Of a stretch of DNA of 64,000 nucleotides, positions 32,389-41,663 are shown one piece after another. Under the pieces are notes generated by a model, which had not been told where the DNA came from, did no database searches, and was given only the letters and a program-made list of their open reading frames with translations. A program made the translations under genes and the position numbers. Position 1 is the first letter of the stretch. Each line of letters opens with the position of its first letter. The DNA is taken from the NCBI GenBank assembly GCA_026005075.1, contig BPKJ01000003.1, forward strand, positions 186,001 through 250,000, given 5' to 3'. This DNA comes from Lysobacteraceae bacterium. GTDB lineage: Bacteria; Pseudomonadota; Gammaproteobacteria; Xanthomonadales; Xanthomonadaceae.

Positions 32389-33516
32389 ATGCCGATCACG
32401 GTCGCGGCGGTGCGGGAGAACGCCCCGCACGAGCGTCGCCTCGCGCTGACGCCCGAGGTGGCGAAGAAGCTCAAGGCGCTGGGCGTGGAGGTGTTGCTCG
32501 AGAGGGGCATCGGCGAGCGCACCCACGTGCCGGATGCCCTCTACCAGGGGGTGGAGATCGGCGACACGGCGGCGGCGGTGATCGCGCGTGCCGATGTCCT
32601 GCTCAAGGTCCAGCCGCCGCGGCCCGAGGAGATTGCCGCCTTGCGCGAGGGCGCGGTGGTGATCGGGTTCATGGCGCCCCATGCCGATGACGACCGGGTA
32701 CGGGCGCTGCGGGACCGCCGCATCACCGCCTTCGCGATGGAGCTTTTGCCGCGCACCACCCGGGCGCAGGCCATGGACGTGCTCAGCTCCCAGGCAGGCA
32801 TGGCCGGCTACAAGGCGGTGCTGATCGCGGCCCAGGTCTGCGGCAAGTTCTTCCCGATGCTGACCACGGCGGCCGGAACCATCCGGCCCTCGCGCGTGCT
32901 GGTGATCGGCGCGGGCGTGGCCGGGCTGCAGGCCATCGCCACCGCGCGCCGGCTCGGGGCTCAGGTGGAGGGCTTCGACGTGCGTCCCGAGGTGCGCGAG
33001 CAGATCGAGTCGCTGGGTGCGAAGTTCCTCGATCTTGGCGTGACCGCCGCGGGCAGCGGCGGCTATGCCCGCGAACTCACTGCCGAGGAACGCGCCGAGC
33101 AGCAGCGGCGGCTGGCCGAACACATCAAGTCGGTCGACGTCATCATCACCACCGCGGCGGTGCCCGGCCGTCCGGCGCCGAAGATCATCAGTGCCTCGAT
33201 GGTGGGCGGCATGAAGGCCGGCAGCGTCATCGTCGATGTCGCGGCCGAGACCGGCGGCAACTGCGAGCTGACCCGGCCGGGCGAGACCGTGGAAAGCGGG
33301 GGAGTGACCGTCGTCGGGCCGCTCAACCTGCCCTCGATGGGCGCGATCCATGCCTCGGAGATGTACGCGCGCAACCTGTTCAACTTCCTTTCGCTGATGA
33401 TCCGCGACGGCGCCCTGCACCTCGACTGGGAGGACGATCTGGTGGCGGGGACCTGCCTGACCCACGGCGGCGAGATTCGCCACGCCGCGACCCAGCAACG
33501 CATCGAGGGGGCCTGA
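32389..33516 (+). CDS. pntA: NAD(P) transhydrogenase subunit alpha (part 1)
   Basis: RENAPHERRLALTPEVAKKLKALG, SSQAGMAGYKAV, VLVIGAGVAGLQAIATARRLGA. Confidence 0.96.
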   Translation: MPITVAAVRENAPHERRLALTPEVAKKLKALGVEVLLERGIGERTHVPDALYQGVEIGDTAAAVIARADVLLKVQPPRPEEIAALREGAVVIGFMAPHADDDRVRALRDRRITAFAMELLPRTTRAQAMDVLSSQAGMAGYKAVLIAAQVCGKFFPMLTTAAGTIRPSRVLVIGAGVAGLQAIATARRLGAQVEGFDVRPEVREQIESLGAKFLDLGVTAAGSGGYARELTAEERAEQQRRLAEHIKSVDVIITTAAVPGRPAPKIISASMVGGMKAGSVIVDVAAETGGNCELTRPGETVESGGVTVVGPLNLPSMGAIHASEMYARNLFNFLSLMIRDGALHLDWEDDLVAGTCLTHGGEIRHAATQQRIEGA

Positions 33517-33518
33517 GC

Positions 33519-33812
33519 ATGGACGGATTCGTCGCGCTTTACATCTTCATGCTGGCGGCCTTCACCGGCCACGTGATCATCTCTCGGGTGCCGGTGATCC
33601 TGCACACGCCGCTGATGTCCGGCTCCAACTTCGTCCATGGCATCGTCGTCGTCGGCGGCATGGTGGCGCTGGCCCACGCCGACACCGACCTCGAACGGGC
33701 GATCGGCTTCATCGCGGTGCTGCTGGGTGCAGGCAACGCGGTGGGCGGTTACGTGGTGACCGAGCGCATGCTCGAGATGTTCAAGTCGAGCCGCAAGGGA
33801 GGTGCGCAATGA
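33519..33812 (+). CDS. NAD(P) transhydrogenase subunit alpha (part 2)
   Basis: YIFMLAAFTGHVIISRVPVILHTPLMSGSNFVHGIVVVG. Confidence 0.95.
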   Translation: MDGFVALYIFMLAAFTGHVIISRVPVILHTPLMSGSNFVHGIVVVGGMVALAHADTDLERAIGFIAVLLGAGNAVGGYVVTERMLEMFKSSRKGGAQ

Positions 33813-35269
33813 GCCTTCCCGTGGTCCTCGACTTCCTCGCCCGGGCGAGCTACTTCGGCGCCGCCGTGCTGTTCATCCTCGGCCTGATGAAGATGGGCTC
33901 GCCGGTCACCGCGCGGCAGGGCATCCGCTGGGCCGGCGTGGGCATGGTCATCGCCACCCTGGTCACCTTCTTCGCCCCCTCGACCTGGGGCGAGCACGGC
34001 ATCGACCGCACCAACCTCGTGCTCATGGTGGTGGCCATCGCGCTGAGCTTCGTGTTCTGGATCTGGGGCCGGCGTGTGCCGATCACCGACATGCCGCAGA
34101 TGGTGGCCATCTTCAACGGCATGGGCGGTGGCTCGGCGGCGGCCATCGGCGCTGCGGCGATGGTCAACGCGGCCTCGTTCCGGGGCGTTTGCGATGCCGA
34201 GGCGCTGGCGGCCCATGCCTGCCTCGATGCGACCTACGCCATCCTCGCCATCCTCGGATCGCTGATCGGCGCGGTGTCCTTCTCCGGTTCGGTGATCGCC
34301 TGGGCCAAGCTCGATGGGCGGCTCGACAAGCGCGTCACCTTCCCCGGCCAGCAGGTGCTCAACCTGCTCGTGTTCGTCGGCCTGCTCGCGCTGGGTGGCT
34401 ATCTGGTCGGCACCCTCGACGTGAGCCTGGTGATCGTGTTCTTCGTCGTGGCCCTGCTGCTGGGCATCCTGATGACCCTGCCGATCGGTGGCGCCGACAT
34501 GCCGGTCGTGATCTCGCTCTACAACGCCTTCACCGGGCTTGCGGTGGCCTTCGAGGGCTACGTCCTGCAGAACCAGGCGCTGATCATCGCCGGCACCGTG
34601 GTGGGGGCGGCGGGCATGCTGCTGACCCAGCTCATGGCCAAGGCCATGAACCGCCCGATCCGCAACGTGCTGTTCTCCAACTTCGGCGGTGGCGGTGCCG
34701 GTGGTGAGGCGATGCAGGGCACGATGAAGCCGATCGATGCGGCGGACGCGGCCTCGCTGCTCTACCTCGCCGAGCGGGTGATCATCGTGCCGGGCTACGG
34801 CATGGCCGTCGCCCAGGCGCAGCACAAGATCTGGGAGCTTTGCAAGCAGCTGATCGCCCGCGGCAAGGAGGTCAAGTTCGCGATCCATCCGGTTGCCGGA
34901 CGGATGCCCGGGCACATGAACGTGCTGCTCGCCGAGGCCGGCGTGCCCTACGACCTGATCGCCGACATGGATGACATCAATCCCGAGTTCAAGACCTGCG
35001 ACGTTGCCATCGTCATCGGCGCCAACGACGTGGTCAATCCGGTGGCCAGGACCGACAAGTCCAGCCCGATCTACGGCATGCCCATCCTCGACGTGATCGA
35101 TGCCAAGAACGTCATCGTCATCAAGCGCGGCAAGGGCACGGGCTTTGCCGGCATCGAGAACGCGCTGTTCTATGCCGACAACACGCGCATGCTGTATGCC
35201 GACGGGCAGGAGGCGGCCAACCGCCTGATCACCGAGCTCAAGGCGCTCGATGGGGGTGGAGGGCACTGA
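33809..35269 (+). CDS. pntB: NAD(P) transhydrogenase subunit beta
   Basis: FNGMGGGSAAAIGAAAM...VPGYGMAVAQAQHKIWEL...HPVAGRMPGHMNVLLAEAGVPYD. Confidence 0.98.
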   Translation: MSLPVVLDFLARASYFGAAVLFILGLMKMGSPVTARQGIRWAGVGMVIATLVTFFAPSTWGEHGIDRTNLVLMVVAIALSFVFWIWGRRVPITDMPQMVAIFNGMGGGSAAAIGAAAMVNAASFRGVCDAEALAAHACLDATYAILAILGSLIGAVSFSGSVIAWAKLDGRLDKRVTFPGQQVLNLLVFVGLLALGGYLVGTLDVSLVIVFFVVALLLGILMTLPIGGADMPVVISLYNAFTGLAVAFEGYVLQNQALIIAGTVVGAAGMLLTQLMAKAMNRPIRNVLFSNFGGGGAGGEAMQGTMKPIDAADAASLLYLAERVIIVPGYGMAVAQAQHKIWELCKQLIARGKEVKFAIHPVAGRMPGHMNVLLAEAGVPYDLIADMDDINPEFKTCDVAIVIGANDVVNPVARTDKSSPIYGMPILDVIDAKNVIVIKRGKGTGFAGIENALFYADNTRMLYADGQEAANRLITELKALDGGGGH

Positions 35270-35341
35270 AGCCGGCGCCGTGCGCGCGCCGTGCCGGTGC
35301 GGCGCGGCGCGCCAAGGGCCGGCAGACCGGGGCGGTTGCCC

Positions 35342-36544
35342 TCAGGCCGGCAGCACCCGGCAGAGAAAGCCCTTGAGGTACTCGGTCTCCGGGATCGCCG
35401 CGTGCAGGGGGTGGTCGGCGGACTGGTGCAGGCTGGCCAGCACCTGCACCTGACGGTCGAGGTGGCGCGCCGCGGCCTGGACCGCCTCCAGCAGGGCGGT
35501 GCGGGGCATGTGGTAGCTGCACGACGCCGTGACCAGGAGGCCGTCGCGGCAGAGCACCTGCATGGCGGCCTCGTTGATCCGGCGGTAGGCCCGCGCGCCC
35601 TCGCGGAAGTCCTTGCGCCGCTTGACGAAAGCCGGGGGGTCGAGGATGACCACGTCCCAGTGCCGGCGTTCGGCGCGGGCGTTGCGCAGGAAGTCGAAGG
35701 CGTCGACATGCGCGGCCTGCACCCGGTCGCCCACGCCGTTCTGCGCGGCGTTGCGTTCGACCAGCGCGCAGGCGTCCGCGGAGGCGTCCACGCAGGTCAC
35801 GTGCTCGGCGCCCGCCAGGGCCGCACGCACGCCCCAGGCACCGACGTAGCTGAACAGGTCGAGCACGCGCGCTCCGGCCAGCCAGGGCAGGACGCGCTCG
35901 CGGTTGTCGCGCTGGTCGTAGAACCAGCCGGTCTTCTGGCCGCCGGCGACCGCGGCTTCGAAGCAGGCACCGGATTCCTCGATGCGGACGCGCTCCGGCA
36001 GTGGGCCGTGGCTGGCCAGCACCTCGCTGGCCAGGTCCTCGAGCCTGCGCATGGAGCCGTCGTTCTTCCAGACGATGCTGGATGGCCCGAGAACCTTGTG
36101 CAGGGCGGCATCCACCTCCTCGCGCAGGTGCTCGATCCCGGCGGTGGTGGCCTGGCAGACCAGCACCTCGCCGAACCGGTCGACGGTCAGACCCGGCACG
36201 CCGTCGCTCTCGCCGAACAGCAGGCGGTAGTAGGGTGCCTCGCGGCAGCGTTGACGCAAGGACAGCGCCACGTTCAGGCGGTGCACGAACAGCGAGCGGT
36301 TCAGGGCATGGCCCTGACGGTCGACGAGGCGGGCGCAGATCAGCGAATGCGGGTTGACGTAGCCGCTGCCCAGCACGCGCCCGTCATGGGCGGCGATGAG
36401 GACGGGCTGGCCGGGCGCGAAGCGGTCGAGCGGGGTGCGCTGGCCGTCGATCTCGTTGCTGAACACCCACAGATGACCGGCGCGCAGGCGGCGCTCCTCG
36501 CCCCGGCGCAGCAGCAGGGTAGGGTAGTCGGCGGTGGCGGACAT
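35342..36544 (-). CDS. rlmI: Class I SAM-dependent rRNA methyltransferase (RlmI-like)
   Basis: RRLRAGHLWVFSNEID (PUA), GWFYDQRDNRERV, VLDLFSYVGAWGV, ILDPPAFVKRRKD. Confidence 0.9.
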   Translation of the reverse strand: MSATADYPTLLLRRGEERRLRAGHLWVFSNEIDGQRTPLDRFAPGQPVLIAAHDGRVLGSGYVNPHSLICARLVDRQGHALNRSLFVHRLNVALSLRQRCREAPYYRLLFGESDGVPGLTVDRFGEVLVCQATTAGIEHLREEVDAALHKVLGPSSIVWKNDGSMRRLEDLASEVLASHGPLPERVRIEESGACFEAAVAGGQKTGWFYDQRDNRERVLPWLAGARVLDLFSYVGAWGVRAALAGAEHVTCVDASADACALVERNAAQNGVGDRVQAAHVDAFDFLRNARAERRHWDVVILDPPAFVKRRKDFREGARAYRRINEAAMQVLCRDGLLVTASCSYHMPRTALLEAVQAAARHLDRQVQVLASLHQSADHPLHAAIPETEYLKGFLCRVLPA

Positions 36545-36604
36545 CGTAGCTTCCTTCTCGGGACCGGCGCAGTGTAGCGGGCCCGCGATCCGCCTTGCTG
36601 CGCC

Positions 36605-36994
36605 CTAGCCCAGCAGGCGCGGACCGAGCAGCAGTCCGAAGCTCAGGACCACGTTCAGCATCAGCACGAACACCGCGGCCGAACCCATGTCCTTGGCACG
36701 CCCGGCAAGCTCATGGTACTCGGCCCCGTAGCGTTCGATCAGGGCCTCGATCGCCGAGTTGAGCAGTTCCGCGCTCAGCACCAGCAGCAGGCTGCCCACC
36801 AGCCACGCCTTCTCGAGCGGACTTGCGCCCCAGTGCAGGGCTGCGGGCGCAAGGAGCACGAAGACATAGACCTCGAGGCGGAAGGAGGACTCCAGCCGCC
36901 ACGCCGCACGCAGCCCCTTCAGCGACCAGATCAGGGCCCGCCAGACCCCGACCGGGCCGCGCGGCAGGAAGCTGCCTTGTTCGGTGTCGGCCAT
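36605..36994 (-). CDS. dgkA: Diacylglycerol kinase
   Basis: SLKGLRAAWRLESSFRLEVYVF...ELLNSAIEALIERYGAEYHELAGRAKDMGSAAV. Confidence 0.95.
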   Translation of the reverse strand: MADTEQGSFLPRGPVGVWRALIWSLKGLRAAWRLESSFRLEVYVFVLLAPAALHWGASPLEKAWLVGSLLLVLSAELLNSAIEALIERYGAEYHELAGRAKDMGSAAVFVLMLNVVLSFGLLLGPRLLG

Positions 36995-37209
36995 TCGCCC
37001 TTCCGTATTCCGCCCACCCGGGCGCCGCGCGGATGATGCCAACCGCTCGGGCCGGCCACAAGCCGCGAGGTCGCGGCCAGCGTCGGCCGCCGGCGGACGG
37101 CCGGCGATCGCGGCAAAGCCTGCAAGCCCGTGCGACTTGGGTCAGAATCGAGCCAGGGCGGGGCCGGGCCTGGCTCCGTGCCCTGGGTTCCTGCGATGGG
37201 AGGAGAACG

Positions 37210-37887
37210 ATGTTCGATCCGGAACGCCTGCTTGGGCAGATGGTGTCGGGTGCGCTGGGCGGTGCGCTCGGCGGGCGGCGGCGCGGCGGCCGTGGGCTGG
37301 GTGGCCTGGTCGGGGGCAGCGGCCTTGGCAAGGCCCAGCTCGGGCTGGGTCTGCTGGGCGTGGCCATGGCCGCGTGGGAGCACTACAGCGCGGGGCAGGG
37401 CGGGTCCGCGGCGTCGGCTCCGGCGCCTGCGGCCCCGGTGCCCCCGCCGCCCCCCGCGCAGGCCTCGGCGGTGCCGCCCCCGCCCCCGCCTCCCGCGGGA
37501 GGTGCGCAAACGGTGGCCGCGCCCTCGCTGGACCTGCGACGCCAGCAGGCCGTGCTGCTGATCCGCGCGATGATCGCGGCGGCGGCGGCGGACGGCCGGA
37601 TCGATGCGGCGGAGCGCTCCGGCATCCTCGACCGCGCGCGCGGGCTGGGCGGCGATGGCGAGGACCTGCGCTTCCTCGAGGCCGAGCTGGGGCGGCCCTT
37701 GAGCCTGGACGAGCTGGTCGCGCAGACCCCGGCGTCGATGGCGGCCGAGGTCTATGCGGCGGCCCTGTGCGCGATCGATCCCGACACCGAGCAGGAACGC
37801 TCCTGGCTGCAGGATCTGGCCGCGCGGCTCGGCATCGATCCCGCCGAGCGCGAACGCGTGCACGCCGCGCTGGCCGCGGGGCGCTGA
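37210..37887 (+). CDS. DUF533/TerB-like protein with proline-rich linker
   Basis: Gly-rich N-terminus, VPPPPPAQASAVPPPPPPPAGG linker, TerB-like C-terminus [25 protein letters not shown]. Confidence 0.8.
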   Translation: MFDPERLLGQMVSGALGGALGGRRRGGRGLGGLVGGSGLGKAQLGLGLLGVAMAAWEHYSAGQGGSAASAPAPAAPVPPPPPAQASAVPPPPPPPAGGAQTVAAPSLDLRRQQAVLLIRAMIAAAAADGRIDAAERSGILDRARGLGGDGEDLRFLEAELGRPLSLDELVAQTPASMAAEVYAAALCAIDPDTEQERSWLQDLAARLGIDPAERERVHAALAAGR

Positions 37888-37983
37888 ACGGGGTCACCCG
37901 CGGCGCGCTCCGGCGTCAAGGCAGCCGGGCTGCGCGTGCGGCCCGGACGCCTCCGATCGAAACCATGCAGAGGAAGAGCAACC

Positions 37984-38991
37984 ATGAGCGAGTGGTACCT
38001 GAGCTACGACGGCCAGCAGATCGGCCCCTTCGACCTTGCCACGGCCCGGCAGAAGGCCCGCGCCCGGCCCGACGGCTACTGCTGGCGAGCAGGGTTCGCC
38101 GAATGGCTGCCCATCGGCCGTTGTGCCGAGCTCTCCGGCGAGGCGACGGCCATGAGCCCGGCGCCGCCGCCGGTGACCCAGCGCGGCGCCGACGTCGTCG
38201 ACTTCCGCATCTTCGGCGAGGACATGCAGTTCGTCGAGATCGAGCTCGATCCCGGCGAGAGCGCGGTCGCCGAGGCCGGGGCGATGATGTACAAGGACTC
38301 GGTGGTGCAGATGGAAACCGTGTTCGGCGACGGTTCCCACTCGGGGCAGGGCGGGAGCTTCTTCGACAAGCTGGTCGGGGCGGGCAAGCGCATCATCACC
38401 GGCGAGAGCCTGTTCACCACCATGTTCAGCCATGCCGGCAGCGCCGGTAAGGCCAGGGTGGCCTTCGCCGCACCCTATCCCGGCACCATCATCCCGCTGT
38501 CGCTGGACAACTACGGCGGCCGGATCATTGCGCAGAAGGACAGCTTCCTGTGCGCGGCACGCGGTGTCTCGATCGGCATCCATTTCCAGAAGAAGGTGAT
38601 GACCGCGCTGTTCGGCGGCGAGGGCTTCATCATGCAGAAGCTGGAGGGCGACGGACTGGTGTTCGTCCATGCCGGTGGCACGGTCGTCGAACGGCAGCTG
38701 GGTGCGGGCGAGCGCATCGACGTCGATACCGGCTGCGTGGTGGCGTACACGCAGACCGTGGACATGGACATCCGGCCGGTCGGCGGCGTGAAGTCGATGC
38801 TGTTCGGCGGCGAGGGCGTGTTCCTTGCGACCCTGACCGGTCCGGGGCATGTCTGGCTGCAGAGCCTGCCCTTCTCGCGCATGGCCGGGCGGATCTTCGC
38901 GGCGGCCCCGCAGGCAGGCGGGCAGCGGCGCGGCGAGGGCTCGGTGCTTGGCGGACTGGGCGACATCCTGTCCGGTGACCGCGGGTTCTAG
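37984..38991 (+). CDS. GYF_2 domain plus AIM24/TIGR00266 family protein
   Basis: N-term WYLSYDGQQIGPFDLATARQ; C-term MQFVEIELDPGESAVAEAGAMMYKDSVVQMET...GGEGFIMQKLEGDGLVFVHAGGTVVE. Confidence 0.85.
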   Translation: MSEWYLSYDGQQIGPFDLATARQKARARPDGYCWRAGFAEWLPIGRCAELSGEATAMSPAPPPVTQRGADVVDFRIFGEDMQFVEIELDPGESAVAEAGAMMYKDSVVQMETVFGDGSHSGQGGSFFDKLVGAGKRIITGESLFTTMFSHAGSAGKARVAFAAPYPGTIIPLSLDNYGGRIIAQKDSFLCAARGVSIGIHFQKKVMTALFGGEGFIMQKLEGDGLVFVHAGGTVVERQLGAGERIDVDTGCVVAYTQTVDMDIRPVGGVKSMLFGGEGVFLATLTGPGHVWLQSLPFSRMAGRIFAAAPQAGGQRRGEGSVLGGLGDILSGDRGF

Positions 38992-38992
38992 C

Positions 38993-39574
38993 ATGCCCCC
39001 CTCGGTGCGGCAGCGCGGGCGGAGGTTGCCCCGCTGCTTCATCGCGGCCTTGCCCGACCGCGCCGGGCGGGACTGGCTCGCGGAGCTCGCGGAAGGGCTG
39101 CTGCCGCTGTGGCCCGAAGCGCCGCTGGACTGGGTGGAGCCGGCCGATCTCCACCTGACCCTGCGCTTCCTCGGCGACCTTGCCCCGGAACATCTGTTGG
39201 CGGCGATCGCGAGCCTCGCGATCGAGGAAGGTACGCCCGCTCTCAGCCTGACCTTTCGCGGCATCGAGCTGTGGCCGGCCCGACGGCCCAGGCTGGTGGT
39301 GGCGCGGCTGGACGGCGACCCGCGTCTGGAGCTCTGGCTGGCGCGACTTGGCGACTGGGCGATGCAGCAGGGCCTGCGCTTCGAGCCGGGCGAGCACCTG
39401 CCGCATGTCACCCTCGTGCGCTCTCCGCGACCGCTGCCGGTGCCGGCCCGCCTGCCCCGTGCCGAGGGCCGGATCGGCTTCGATCGCGTGGTCGCCATGC
39501 ACCGCAACCTCGCGGCGCGCCGGCCGCGCTACGAGGGGCATGCCGAGTACCGCCTGGGTGCGGCGGCGTCCTGA
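38993..39574 (+). CDS. thpR: RNA 2',3'-cyclic phosphodiesterase (2H family)
   Basis: Two HxTx motifs: HLTLRFLG and HVTLVRS; RCFIAALP N-terminus. Confidence 0.93.
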   Translation: MPPSVRQRGRRLPRCFIAALPDRAGRDWLAELAEGLLPLWPEAPLDWVEPADLHLTLRFLGDLAPEHLLAAIASLAIEEGTPALSLTFRGIELWPARRPRLVVARLDGDPRLELWLARLGDWAMQQGLRFEPGEHLPHVTLVRSPRPLPVPARLPRAEGRIGFDRVVAMHRNLAARRPRYEGHAEYRLGAAAS

Positions 39575-39577
39575 GCT

Positions 39578-40462
39578 TCAGTGCCGGCGTTGCACCACCC
39601 GGTCGCCGAGGGCAGCGAGCAGGGCGGTGTCGCGGTCGAGCCTGCCGAGGGCGGCATGCAGCCGGGCGTGTTCGGCCGCGAGCGCGGCGCGCGCCTGCTC
39701 GATGCCGAGCAGGGTCACGTAGGTGGACTTGCCGGCGGCGGCATCCTTGCCGGCGGTCTTGCCGAGGGTCGTGCTGTCGGCCTCGGCGTCGAGCAGGTCG
39801 TCGCGGATCTGGAACGCCAGTCCGAGCGCCTCGGCGTAGGCGTCGAGGGCCGCCTGTTCGGTCTCCTGCGCCCCAGCGGCGAGGGCGCCGAGGCGCACCG
39901 AGGCACGGATCAGCGCGCCGGTCTTGAGGGCGTGCATGCGTGCGAGCGCGGCAAGGTCGAGCGTCCGGCCGGTGGCGTCCATGTCCAGCGCCTGCCCGCC
40001 GCACATGCCCCAAGCGCCTGCGGCGCGGGCCAGTTCGGCGAGCATCGCCACCCGCACGGAAGGGTCGAGCGGGGCCCTGGCCAGCACCTCGAAGGCCAGC
40101 GCCTGCAGCGCGTCGCCGGCGAGGATGGCGGTGGCCTCGTCGAAGGCGACGTGGACGGTCGGCCGGCCGCGGCGCAGGCTGTCGTCGTCCATGGCCGGCA
40201 AGTCGTCATGGACCAGCGAGTAGGCGTGGATCAGCTCGACCGCGCAGGCCGGGGCGTCGAGGCGCTCGTCCGTGGCGCCGAGGACGTGGCCGGTGGCGTA
40301 GACCAGCAGCGCGCGCAGACGCTTGCCCCCGCCCAGCACGGCATGGCGCATGGCCGGAAGCAGCGCCCCGTTCGGCGGCGCCGACGGTGCCAGGCAGGCC
40401 TCGAGCGCACGCTCGATGCGCTCCGGCCAGACTTCGAGCTGGCGCGCGCCCTCAGCCCTCAT
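39578..40462 (-). CDS. ispA: Farnesyl diphosphate synthase (polyprenyl synthetase)
   Basis: [37 protein letters not shown]. Confidence 0.96.
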   Translation of the reverse strand: MRAEGARQLEVWPERIERALEACLAPSAPPNGALLPAMRHAVLGGGKRLRALLVYATGHVLGATDERLDAPACAVELIHAYSLVHDDLPAMDDDSLRRGRPTVHVAFDEATAILAGDALQALAFEVLARAPLDPSVRVAMLAELARAAGAWGMCGGQALDMDATGRTLDLAALARMHALKTGALIRASVRLGALAAGAQETEQAALDAYAEALGLAFQIRDDLLDAEADSTTLGKTAGKDAAAGKSTYVTLLGIEQARAALAAEHARLHAALGRLDRDTALLAALGDRVVQRRH

Positions 40463-40706
40463 CGAAGGGCTGGCCGCCTTCGGGATCCAGCGGGTCGCTG
40501 AGCTGGCGCACCCTGAGCTCGGCACGCTCCAGCTGGGCGTGGCATTGCCGGTACAGGCGGATGCCCCGCTCGTAGGCCTCCAGCGAGGCGTCGAGGCTGA
40601 GCTCGCCGCCTTCGAGCCTCTGCACGATGCGCTCGAGCTCCTCGAGGGCGTTCTCGAAGTCGGTCGCGGGGTTGGAAGCGGACTCCGGATCGGCAGGCGC
40701 GTTCAT
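40452..40706 (-). CDS. xseB: Exodeoxyribonuclease VII small subunit
   Basis: [40 protein letters not shown]. Confidence 0.96.
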   Translation of the reverse strand: MNAPADPESASNPATDFENALEELERIVQRLEGGELSLDASLEAYERGIRLYRQCHAQLERAELRVRQLSDPLDPEGGQPFDEG

Positions 40707-40756
40707 GGCCCGGCAGTGTGCCCAGCGCCGGGCTGGGCGGTCAATGCCCGCCCTGC

Positions 40757-41566
40757 CTACTGCGCCGTCCAGCCTCCGTCCACCGGCAGCGCCGCGCCGG
40801 TGATGTTGTGCGCCTCGCGGCGGCACAGGAAGGTGCACAGGGCAGCGACGTCCTCGGGCAGGGACAGGCGCTGGCTGGGCTGTTTCTCGCGCAGCAGCTC
40901 GCGGATGCCGGCCTCGCGGTCGCCGTCGTGGGCGGCGGCGCGGGCCGCGATCTGCGGCTCGATGAGCGGTGTTTCGACCCAGCCGGGACAGATGCAGTTG
41001 ACGGTCACCCCGCCGCTGGCGCGGCTGCCGGCGGCGGCGTATTCCAGTGCCGCCACCCGCGACAGCCCGATCAGGCCGAACTTGCTGGCCACGTAGGGCG
41101 CCTTGTGGATCGAGGCCACCAGGCCATGCACGGAGGCGATGTTGATCACCCTGCCATAGCCCCGCTCGGCCATGCCCGGAAGGGTGAGGCGCATGGTGTG
41201 AAACGCGGCGCTGAGGTTGATGGCGATCAGCTGATCCCAGCGTTCGGTGGGCATGCTGTCGAGCGGTGCGGTGAACTGCACCCCGGCACAGTTGACCAGG
41301 ATGTCGATGGATTGCCAGGCCGCGGCCTCGGCGATCATCGCCTCGATCGCCTCGGGGCGTGCGAGATCGGCGGCGAGGAAGCGCACCTCGGCGGCACCGG
41401 CCGCGCGCACCTGCTCCTGCGCCTCCCGAATCTGCCAATCGCTGCCCAGGCCGTTGAGGCCGACCCGTGCCCCGGCGGCACCGAGCGCACGGGCGATCGC
41501 AAGGCCGATGCCCGAGGTGCTGCCGGTGACCAGCGCACAACGCTCGGCGAGAAAACGGTCGTTCAT
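40757..41566 (-). CDS. 3-hydroxybutyrate dehydrogenase (SDR)
   Basis: [57 protein letters not shown]. Confidence 0.9.
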   Translation of the reverse strand: MNDRFLAERCALVTGSTSGIGLAIARALGAAGARVGLNGLGSDWQIREAQEQVRAAGAAEVRFLAADLARPEAIEAMIAEAAAWQSIDILVNCAGVQFTAPLDSMPTERWDQLIAINLSAAFHTMRLTLPGMAERGYGRVINIASVHGLVASIHKAPYVASKFGLIGLSRVAALEYAAAGSRASGGVTVNCICPGWVETPLIEPQIAARAAAHDGDREAGIRELLREKQPSQRLSLPEDVAALCTFLCRREAHNITGAALPVDGGWTAQ

Positions 41567-41663
41567 CGTGGCCTCCAGGCAGGGACGAAGTTCGCGCGCG
41601 CACCATAGCAGCGCCCGGCCCGGGCCTGCCACGTCCCCCGTCACCCACGGCTAAGATGCGGGC

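Noticed and set aside
29803-33498. 1231-aa - strand ORF spanning DUF1631 and pntA
   Set aside because: Spans two real genes and their intergenic region; no domain; GC artefact.
35285-35306. Hairpin CGCGCCG-TGCCGGTG-CGGCGCG between pntB and rlmI as terminator
   Set aside because: Short stem with no U-tract on either strand; in such GC-rich sequence it may be chance.
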